Source: Oryzias latipes
Lineage: Eukaryota; Chordata; Actinopteri; Beloniformes; Adrianichthyidae
Assembly: GCF_002234675.1 (NCBI RefSeq)
Contig: NC_019859.2
Span: forward strand, 593,376 to 657,375
DNA: 64,000 nucleotides
Direction of reading: 5' to 3'
Both the position numbers and the translations under genes were made by a program. Positions 57,001-64,000 of the stretch are shown piece by piece. Position 1 is the stretch's first letter. Every line of letters begins with the position of its first letter. A model generated the notes under the pieces. The model was not told where the DNA came from. It worked only from the letters and a program-made list of their open reading frames with translations, and did no database searches.

Positions 57001-59011
57001 CGAGTGTGGTGTGCACGAGTGTGGTGTGCACGAGTGTGGTGTGCACGAGTCTGGTGTGCACAAGTGTGATGTGCACGATTGTGATGTGCATGAGTGTGGT
57101 GTGCACGAGGGTGGTGTGCACGAGGGTGGTGTGCACGAGGGTGGTGTGCACGAGTGTGGTGTGCACGAATGTGGTGTGCACGAATGTGGTGTGCACGAGT
57201 GTGGTGTGCACGAATGTGGTGTAAACGAGTGTGGTGTGCACGAGTGTGGTGTGCACGAGTGTGATGTGCACGATTGTGGTGTGCACGAGTGTGGTGTGCA
57301 CGAGTGTGATGTGCACGAGGGTGGTGTGCACGAGTGTGGTGTGCACGAGGACGGGGCTGGGGGGGGCCCGGAGCCTGCAGGAGGCTGTCGGGCTCCGTGA
57401 TCGTCTTCAACCGGGAGATGAAGAAGCGGCAGAAGGACTGGGCCGCGAGTGTGATGTGCACGAGGGTGGTGTGCACGAGTGTGATGTGCACGATTGTGGT
57501 GTGCACGAGTGTGGTGTGCACGAATGTGGTGTAAACGAGTGTGGTTTGCACGAGTGTGGTGTGCACGAGTGTGATGTGCACGATTGTGGTGTGCACGAGG
57601 GTGGTGTGCACGAGTGTGGTGTGCACGAGTAAGTGTCAGACAGACAAACGGACAGAAACGCAAACAAGAGACAACCGATGTAAAATGATCCAGCAATAGT
57701 TTTGTGAATCAACGCTGCGTTTGCTGAAGTCTTTCAGAAACATGAACAGATTTTTCCTCCACTGTCTTTGAAGTCCAGAAATCCAGATTATCACCTGGAT
57801 TCTAATAATCTTGATGAGTTGGGTTTCTGTTGTTCTCCTTCATCAATGAACTGAAAGAGTTCAGGCCTCAACTGAAGCTTGGCATTGCCGTGGTTTCCAC
57901 TGATCCTCTAGGGATGGGAGAGAGTAACTGCGCCTGGAACAGGAGGACGCTGCTGCACAGGGACACCATGCTGGCAGCTGCTGCCGTTTACAAAGGTGAG
58001 GTGGTTTCACAACAGCAGCACACTTTGCACTACACAACAACAACACACAACGAGCAGACACCAAGCTGTTCCCGGGGGAACCCCGTCACCTCCGCCGTTC
58101 AGCCGTTCGTCTGGGAGAACACGTGGAACGTCTTCCTTCAGCTGATGCAGAGATTCCAGCAGGAACCGTTTTTTTCCGGTTGTTGGGACTCCGGCGCCCT
58201 GAAGAGTCCCTCAATAGAAACCTTGTCAGGGTTCTGCAGAACACGACCCAAACTCAGCAGGACGGACGTCCTGAGGGAGGCGAAGCAGCTGGAGGAGGTG
58301 TGGCCTCACGCTTCCTGCTGACTCAGCTGCTGCTCCACCTGTTTCCTGGCTGCTCTGACATCACTTCCTGTTTGACCAGCTGTTTCTGATGTGACTCTGC
58401 CGTCTTTCAGAGATGTATGGGAGCGAGGACGGCGCCGTGCCCGCCACCTTCGAGATCCTCTACATGATTGGCTGGAAGCCTCACGAGTCTCAGGTGAGCG
58501 TCAGAGGTGAGGTAAAAACCCCGCCCACATACGAGCACGGCTCTGGCCTCAGAAAATGTTTGATCCCCTCTGGGCTTCATGGAGCGGCGGGACAGAACCT
58601 CATTTCATAGACTCACCTGTAGACCCTCAGGTAGACGTTCTGGCTCTTCAGAAGCCCAATGAGGGTCACGGAGGGCGAGGCGATCTCCTCCGGGGTTAAA
58701 AGTCTCAAAACAAGAACCAACCATGAAACTTTACTGTTCTGAGACGGAACACCGAAGCTCCCTGTGGAAAGGATGGCGCTTAGCCAGGAGACAGGAAGTG
58801 GGCGGGGCCTCTTCAAACCCCCGTTTGGACCCACAGCAGGGACAGAACCACAGAGGTTTTTGGGTTTTGGATGAGAAGATGACGTCACTGTAGAGACGTT
58901 TGAACTGAAGCTGCTGTTTTTCAGGCCAAACCGGCGAAGCGAGGCTCCGCCACCGTCTCCTTTGGAGACCTGTCGCGGATCGGCCAGCCGGGCCCTGACC
59001 ACCAATCGTAG
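54072..59011 (+). CDS. ndufaf5: NDUFAF5, mitochondrial complex I assembly factor (arginine-hydroxylase family), 11 exons, 354 aa
   Basis: Matrix protein with a methyltransferase-like fold that hydroxylates an arginine of NDUFS7 during complex I assembly. Exons: 54072-54326, 54721-54761, 54977-55040, 55110-55157, 55244-55347, 55425-55464, 55532-55729, 55818-55878, 57912-57995, 58411-58493 and 58925-59011; phases agree (1065 nt). The basic N-terminus [20 protein letters not shown] suits a transit peptide and is followed by three 7-residue GPGTGLG repeats (residues 23-44). Then [14 protein letters not shown], a motif I-like LDIGAGKSH (105-113), [93 protein letters not shown] and [11 protein letters not shown]. 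Motif I has K-S where the human form, as I recall it, has R-G. Poly(A) signal at 59148-59153. Confidence 0.95.
54125..54203 (+). repeat. Coding 21-bp minisatellite in ndufaf5 exon 1 (GPGTGLG x 3)
   Basis: The word GGGACGGGGCTGGGGGGCCC is repeated three times with a 21-bp period inside exon 1. It adds whole heptapeptides and keeps the frame, and lies between the basic transit-peptide segment and the conserved domain. Confidence 0.9.
54543..54655. repeat. 11-bp tandem repeat in ndufaf5 intron 1
   Basis: About ten copies of GAACATACCTG or GAACATAGCTG in tandem. Purely intronic, between exons 1 and 2. Confidence 0.88.
55938..57632. repeat. 15-bp GT-rich minisatellite, about 1.7 kb, in ndufaf5 intron 8
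   Basis: About 105 copies of GTGCACGAGTGTGGT and variants (GTGTGAT, GAGGGTGGT, GAGTCTGGT). Because 15 is divisible by 3, conceptual translations on both strands give long 5-residue repeats such as CTSVV or HTTLV; these are not proteins. The array fills most of the 2-kb intron between 55878 and 57912. It is interrupted at 57349-57446 by a copy of part of ndufaf5 exon 1. Confidence 0.96.
57349..57446 (+). pseudogene. Captured fragment of ndufaf5 exon 1 inside the intron 8 minisatellite
   Basis: These 98 bp match exon 1 positions 54187-54283 at every base except one extra G in a G-run (8 versus 7). The fragment runs from the last coding heptapeptide repeat through [20 protein letters not shown] and stops mid-exon without a splice site. 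It is in the same orientation as the gene and is flanked on both sides by 15-bp minisatellite units. Confidence 0.93.
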
Positions 59012-59147
59012 AACCACAGACCGGACCGAGCCGCTGCACTTCATGGACGGCTTGGTGTGGCGGTCCGGCACAGGCTGGTCTGGACCGGGTCGTGACCTTC
59101 AGCAGGACCTGCACAGAGATCAGCATCTTCTGTGGTTCGCTTCAGTC

Positions 59148-59153
59148 AATAAA
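59148..59153 (+). terminator. ndufaf5 poly(A) signal AATAAA
   Basis: Canonical AATAAA 137 bp after the ndufaf5 stop codon, followed by a GT-rich stretch (GTGGTCGTTTTTGTC) that suits a downstream element. Confidence 0.8.
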
Positions 59154-59195
59154 CTTCCTTGTCAGATCGGATGTGGTCGTTTTTGTCCGTCTTTG

Positions 59196-59520
59196 TTTTG
59201 AATTCAGTTCAATTTTATTTGTAGCCCAAAATCACAACAACAGTCGTCTCGATGGGCTTCTTAGTCAAACATGAACTCAAAAGGATCATGAATACAAAGA
59301 GTTCAATAGGAAAATACTAAAATGAACTAACAAACTGACTAAGCTATACTGGCATCCCTGCCCTTAGACCCCCCTTTCTGTGAGGAAAAACTCCTAAAAA
59401 AACGGATTCCGGAAAAAACGAAGAAACCTCAGGGGTGCCCACATGAAGGAGGGATCCTCCCCCAGGACGGACAGGCGATTTACCAGAACTCTTAGAGAAG
59501 AATTAACTTATCTAACTCTA
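59196..59520. mobile_element. Dispersed teleost repeat (class unassigned)
   Basis: The sequence beginning TTCAGTTCAATTTTATTTGT, with AGCCCAAAATCACAACAACA, GAGGAAAAACTCCTAAAAAA, GAAGAAACCTCAGG and CCCCCAGGACGGACAGGCG, is a series of words I recall from a repeat common in many teleost genomes. I cannot assign it to a SINE, LINE tail or DNA element. No coding capacity is visible. Confidence 0.5.
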
Positions 59521-59896
59521 CAACTACATATATAAAAGTCCAGCAGACGAGCTTCATCCAGCCGTGGTTGGGGGGACAGTCAGGGGCGCGAGTCGAGCCG
59601 GAGACAGGAACCACATCCAGGTGTAGGAGCAGGAGCAGAGACGAGGTAAACGGTCAGGAACTGGAGCACGGATGAAACAACTGGAGTCTGGAAGAACTCG
59701 AAAGAAGGAAAGAGGGACAGTCCATGAATCACTGCAGCAAACAGAGGCATGGAGAACTAAATGATACATTTTTTTGCTGCGTTTGTTTTTCCGTGGCGAG
59801 CGAGCCGACCCCCTGCATGCATCATTTCCACGCGCTCTTCAGTCACGCCTTCCTCTTTCCGTCCAAACCTCACTTCTGCCTGCAGCGCCTGCAGAC

Positions 59897-60781
59897 ATGC
59901 TGCTCCTCGTCTGCCTCCTCTCGGCTGCAGGACTCCGCGTCTGCTCAGGTAACTGAAGCCCCTCATCGCCGCCGCTCGTGTCCCGCCGACGGCTGTGAGG
60001 GACCAGAGGCCTTCAGAGGAACCTGCACCTAAACGTCTTAGACAGTTTCTTTTGCCGTCTGTCTTTGTGTTCTGGAACCGTCAAGGTTTTGGGTTTCAGC
60101 TCAGTGAGGACTTCCCCTCACAGCTGTTCTTGCTCCGTAGGAATCCTCCAGCAGGTGGCGCCGCTGCACTCGGTGGCCGTACTCCCATGTCCTCATGCAG
60201 GAGAAGACGTGACCTGGAGCAGATTTCAAAACGGGGCCAAGCTGGTTCTGGTCACCATCAGAGAGGGCCGGGAGACGAGGCTGGACCGGCGGTTCGGTTC
60301 CCAGGCCGACGGCTCGCTGGTCATCATCCAGACGGAAGCTTCTGATGAGTCCGTCTACGTCTGCAACCAGAAGCACCGAGTTTATCTGACGGTGACCTCA
60401 GATGCAAAGCAGATCCCCTCAAAAGCTCCCCCAGAACCAGGACCACGAGGAGGCGACCCTGAAGACCCGCGGGGCGGATCTGCAGAGATCCAGGAGACCT
60501 CCGGCTGGTGGAAGCTTCCTGCGGGTGTGGTAACCGGGGCAGCTCTGGTTCTGCTCTCCGCCTTCATCCTGAGGTTCTGCTCGGCGAAGAGAGCAGAGAA
60601 GACCGACGGCAGAGACCGGAGCCTTCCTGACGTGGTCTACGAGGAGATCCAGGTCATCGGCGAGCTCAACAGAGGTCCACTGTGCTGCTCTCAGCCGGCG
60701 GGCGGGAACCCGCACAGCACCGGCCCACATCCTGAGGAGATGAGGACCAAAGACAACGAGATCTACTCCAGTGATCCGTAA
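59897..60781 (+). CDS. Single IgV-domain type I membrane protein with an ITIM-like tail, 230 aa, unassigned
   Basis: Two exons: 59897-59948 and 60141-60781 (693 nt in frame). Residues 1-17 (MLLLVCLLSAAGLRVCS) are a signal peptide that ends at a phase-1 donor, the usual leader/Ig junction. Residues 19-105 form one V-like Ig domain with Cys34 (VLPCP), Trp43 (VTWSR), a DGSLVI strand and SDESVYVC with Cys92. A Pro/Gly-rich stalk (107-138) leads to a membrane helix at about 143-163 (PAGVVTGAALVLLSAFILRF). The basic-flanked cytoplasmic tail has VVYEEI around Tyr184, fitting the ITIM pattern (V/I/L)xYxx(L/I/V), and a terminal EIYSSDP. It is probably a small immune-type inhibitory receptor of a fish-specific group. 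I do not recognise an orthologue. The Ig exon and the stalk/TM/tail being one exon is unusual; an unseen intron is possible. Confidence 0.72.
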
Positions 60782-61543
60782 CCATGTGTGACGAGGTTCT
60801 GATGGAGTCCGGCTGAGACGGACCTCCACCACCAACAAACGCCAGCAGGGAAAGCGCGGCTGACTCAACTAAAAAAATGTTTTATCTTAACTGAATCAAA
60901 TAATGAAGTTAGATCAAAGTGAAAAAGTTTATCTTTCCAACATCCATATGTGGTCTTATCACCCTCTCATGGTGGAAAAAGTATTATCTGAGCTTCTTCA
61001 TCCACTAAATCATCTTCAAATGGACACGCCATGCTGGTTCACCTCTCTGTAAACAAACTAACCTTCAACTAAACCTGCTCCGGACCAGGTTATGTTCAGA
61101 GCATGAGTTGCCATGGCAACTTGACCCACCCTGAAACATACCTCCATTTCTGGAACTGAAAGCTGAGGTTATCAACTTCCTTAGCCTCAAACTTACCGTG
61201 GGAGCTAGCATAACCTGCTTTCTGGAACACCCCCCCCTGGTTCTGAAAGCTGCAGAAAAACCTCAGAGGAACCAAATGAAATGTTTCTACTTTGAATCTG
61301 CAACCGGATCCTTCGGATCAGATCTTTTTTGAAGTTGGTGATTACTAAATGATTCTGGACCATAATTGCAATGGTAAATGCACGAACACAGAACAATGCT
61401 GTCACACAAGGGTTGAGTGAATGGAACTTATTTTGGGGGATTATTTAGATTTGTGTCCATGTTAATTTAGTCAAAAGTTGTTCACTAGTTAAACATGACA
61501 GATCTTTGTGCCATGAAAGATAACACAACCTTCCTGTTTTTTA
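60782..61543. other. Intergenic sequence 3' of the IgV gene, with a solitary TIR-like end
   Basis: No exon is recognised. AACCTGCTTTCTGGAACACC followed by CCCCCTGG (about 61212-61240) is the reverse complement of the left end of the element starting at 61544. It therefore looks like the right end of another, unresolved copy of the same family. Confidence 0.5.
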
Positions 61544-62484
61544 CCAGGGGGGTGTTCCAGAAAGCAGGTTCTGCTAGTTACCACGGTTACAGCGTTAAGT
61601 GTGGGCATTTGACCAAATGTGTTTAGTTGTTTAGCTGTTTTACTGTGTTTGTCTAGTTATGTTTAATTATTTCTGCACCATGAGTGAGAGAATGTGTAAG
61701 TTGGAGAAATGTCAAATGGTTTAATGTTTTAGGTTGCAAATTCATTTTTGTTTCATAAATTTTGTTGTCACAACCCCGTGACCCCGAAAGGGAAAAACGG
61801 TTAAGAAAATGAATGAATCAATGAAATTTTATTGTTGTATAAATGAGAATATCTGCAGGCTCAAACTTAGACATATGAGAGTTCAAGAATTACAATAAAT
61901 TAAGATGGAAAAACATTTAAGTTAGAGTTATATGACATTCATTTAGATAAATACGTAAATTTGAGTTGTAAAAAATATTGAGTTGGATAGACATCAGAAA
62001 TCAGGTTGAATAAATTTAACTCAATTACTTGTTATCAATGGAAGTAATTTAAGTTAGAAAAGTTATATATAAATGCGTCACAATGAAAATAGAAATAAGA
62101 TCAGAAACTCATGCGTTTACTTTGTCTGTTCTTCTACTACAAGCAGAAACTCTTTCTTTTGCTGATGATGCAGCCGTGTTACTTTATTGATGGACGTATA
62201 ATCTTCATACGCCGTCATTTAAATCTCAGACTCCGTCTGAAGTATAGCGCTCTCTTTTGTTCTCCACGCGTTTCCATGGTGACTCTGGAAATCTGCGATC
62301 CATTAAGAATGTCTTTATGTACCTGCTGTGCACGTGCATTAACCCAGGGTTACCAAGTGGAGCGTAATTACACTAACTCATATCCGGTCTGTTGGAACCA
62401 ACATACCCAGAGTAAGCAAGTTCAGCCAGAGTTCAGGGTTAAAGTCAGGGGAGTTTAAACGGGCCTTCTGGAATACCCCCCTGG
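61544..62484. mobile_element. Candidate DNA transposon/MITE with 22-bp TIRs starting CCAGGGGGGT
   Basis: The left end CCAGGGGGGTGTTCCAGAAA is matched by the reverse complement of the right end, CCAGGGGGGTATTCCAGAAG, with two mismatches over 22 bp. The 941-bp interior is AT-rich with no long reading frame. Short T-rich direct repeats (TTTTA) flank it, but the target duplication is uncertain. It ends 7 bp before the next TIR element. Confidence 0.6.
61768..61832 (+). mobile_element. Truncated LINE/SINE 3' tail (GAAT-type)
   Basis: ACCCCGTGACCCCGAAAGGG followed by AAAAACGG..AAGAAAATGAATGAATC resembles the tail of common fish SINE/LINE elements that end in GAATGAAT repeats. It sits within the larger TIR element, so it may be an older insertion or part of it. 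Confidence 0.4.
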
Positions 62485-62491
62485 GTTTTAC

Positions 62492-62814
62492 CCAATGAGT
62501 TATATCACTAGAGGAGACACGCCCGTTTTAGAAGCCTGGCCGACGGTGGCGGAGCGTGACGCCATCTTGGTGAGGTCGACGACGCCCACATGACAATGAT
62601 TTCTATTGATTTTAGTGAAATGTGAAATGATACACCTTCCTCCTTCATGGACTCAGTTCTCTGATTTTGGCAGCTGAAACCCGCACAATGAACTGGTATT
62701 ATGCAAAAAATGTGTTCACATGCACTGCAGTAGTAACTTGACCTCACCAAGATGGCGGCGCTCTCCTCCCGTGAGGAACCACGTGATGTCTCCTCTAGTG
62801 ATAGAACTCATTGG
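62492..62814. mobile_element. 323-bp MITE (copy A) with 28-bp TIRs and 6-bp target duplication
   Basis: The left terminus CCAATGAGTTATATCACTAG continues to GAGGAGACA, and the right terminus is its reverse complement with one mismatch in 28. Both sides are flanked by TTTTAC. Subterminal CGCCATCTTGGTGAGGTC and GACCTCACCAAGATGGCG form a second perfect inverted repeat containing YY1-type AAGATGGCG. No coding capacity. The 6-bp duplication points to families such as IS3EU or Dada, but this is unproven. Confidence 0.85.
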
Positions 62815-62863
62815 TTTTACCTGTTTCATCATAGCCATAACAGGAAGTCGCTCCCTGTCGAGA

Positions 62864-63289
62864 CCAATGAGTTATATCACTAGAGGAGACACGCCCGCTT
62901 TAGAAGCCTGGCCAACGGTGGCGGACCGCGACGCCATCTTGGTGAGGTCGACGACGCCCACATGACAATGATTTCTATTGATTTTAGTGGTGTCTAAGTA
63001 GCTTTTATAAACTCTATATATTTTTAGATTTAAATATATTTATACATATATATAAATATATTATATTTTATGTATATAATATATATATATATACATCATT
63101 TTTTGTTGTTAAAGAAGAGAAACAGTCAGCCTTAAAAGCTCAAACTTGAATGAAAATGCATTGTTGCAGGACTTCTTACAAATAAAAAAATAGTAGAAAG
63201 AATTTTTAAAATTAATTTCTAAACATTTAAAAGTTTTAAACATCTTTGACATGTAATTTAAATTATTTAGAAAAACCCAACAATAAGTC

Positions 63290-63323
<34 letters not shown>

Positions 63324-63991
63324 CAATAGTAAGTCAATACAAACAATAAATAACAATACATAAATAATAAGTCAATAAATAAGAATACAAATAATTATAT
63401 TATTATTATTATTAGTAGTAGTATTAATAAAAATAATAATAATATTCAAAAGAAGTCCAAAAGTAATCAATTGATTTACCCTAAAAAAAAAACAGTCTGG
63501 CCTCTTATCTAAATCTGTTTCCACAAATGTTTTGAACAGCCAGACTGTATTTCTAGTTGGTACCTCAGTGATCCATCTGGGTTTGCTCTTTTGATAGCTA
63601 AGGCCCACTTTTTCCCTAAGTCTGAATCCATTGGAAACCTGCAAGAAAAGTTCAGTCACTGAGTCAGAAATGTATAAATCTGTATTACTATTACAGCATG
63701 TTGATAACAGCCCTGCAGCATCATGGATGTCTACATGTGTTCTATTAATGAAGCCCCTTCAACCTTAAAATAAAAAAAATTAAAATACTTACCTGTGAAA
63801 TGATATACCTTCCTCCTTCATGGACTCATTTATCTGATTTTGGCAGTTGAAACCCGCACAATGAACTGGTATTATGCTAAAAATGTGTTCACATGCATTC
63901 ACTGCAGCAGTGACTTGACCTCACCAAGATGGCGGTGCTCTCCTCCCATGAGGAATCACGTAAAGTCTCCACTAGTGATATAACTCATTGG
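62864..63991. mobile_element. 1128-bp longer relative (copy B) of the same TIR element
   Basis: The termini match copy A (CCAATGAGTTATATCACTAG on the left, CTAGTGATATAACTCATTGG on the right) and TCGAGA flanks both sides, again 6 bp. The left 130 bp and right 210 bp are closely similar to copy A. The middle (about 62990-63785) is AT-rich, with TATA and AAT microsatellites, and is absent from copy A. No intact transposase frame is seen. The copy starts 49 bp after copy A ends. Confidence 0.85.
63290..63340. repeat. (AAT)n microsatellite
   Basis: About ten AAT/ATA triplets in a row within copy B, followed by further degenerate AAT-rich sequence up to about 63440. Confidence 0.85.
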
Positions 63992-64000
63992 TCGAGACGA

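Noticed and set aside
55806-57712. Long open frames on both strands with [15 protein letters not shown] or THSC repeats
   Set aside because: They are translations of the 15-bp intronic minisatellite of ndufaf5. The repeat lies between a good donor (55878) and acceptor (57911).
62492-62814. Copy A as a spliced retro-copy of copy B
   Set aside because: A CAG/GTAAGT donor is visible on the minus strand of copy B near 63790, but the junction in copy A does not match the product of a GT-AG splice. Internal deletion explains it better.

Overview
This window is vertebrate nuclear DNA, almost certainly from a ray-finned (probably percomorph-type teleost) fish. The coding sequences are split by mostly short GT-AG introns, the genes are vertebrate orthologues, and the dispersed repeats are teleost-type: an L2-clade LINE, a tRNA-derived SINE and small TIR transposons. 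Nothing bacterial, phage or CRISPR-like is present. I could not determine the species.

Genes from left to right: spred2 (minus, 6 exons, 555-19588), a negative regulator of Ras/MAPK signalling; etaa1 (plus, 6 exons, 36439-39032), an RPA-binding ATR activator; a calcineurin B gene, ppp3r1-like (minus, 42234-43437), with an anomalous N-terminus and a defective fourth EF-hand; esf1 (minus, 13 coding exons, 44732-52943), a nucleolar rRNA-processing factor; ndufaf5 (plus, 11 exons, 54072-59011), a mitochondrial complex I assembly factor, head-to-head with esf1; and an unassigned single-IgV-domain membrane protein with an ITIM-like tail (plus, 59897-60781). From memory, spred2, etaa1 and ppp3r1 lie together on human 2p14 while esf1 and ndufaf5 are a divergent pair on 20p12, so two blocks meet here between 43.4 and 44.2 kb.

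Half of the window is tandem repeat. A 28-bp minisatellite fills about 15.3 kb of spred2 intron 4 (2111-17415) and often carries the consensus CRE TGACGTCA. A 23-bp minisatellite fills about 11.3 kb between spred2 and etaa1 (20058-31392) and is interrupted at its right end by an L2 LINE (31391-34946). A 38/39-bp array (39270-41705) starts just after the etaa1 poly(A) signal. A 15-bp GT-rich array (55938-57632) fills ndufaf5 intron 8 and contains a copied piece of ndufaf5 exon 1. Smaller arrays sit in spred2 intron 3, esf1 introns, ndufaf5 intron 1 and at the left edge. The right end (61-64 kb) holds several nested TIR elements.

The genes are unrelated housekeeping or signalling genes with no common pathway. 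The unusual biology is in the repeats: an exact 4-unit inversion between palindromic sites, kilobase-scale duplications inside arrays, a templated exon fragment inside an intronic minisatellite, and a MITE family with paired YY1-like motifs. The very long open frames at 20-31 kb and 56-57.7 kb are by-products of stop-free repeat units, not genes. All gene models were spliced by eye; names rest on remembered family sequences, not on a database search.
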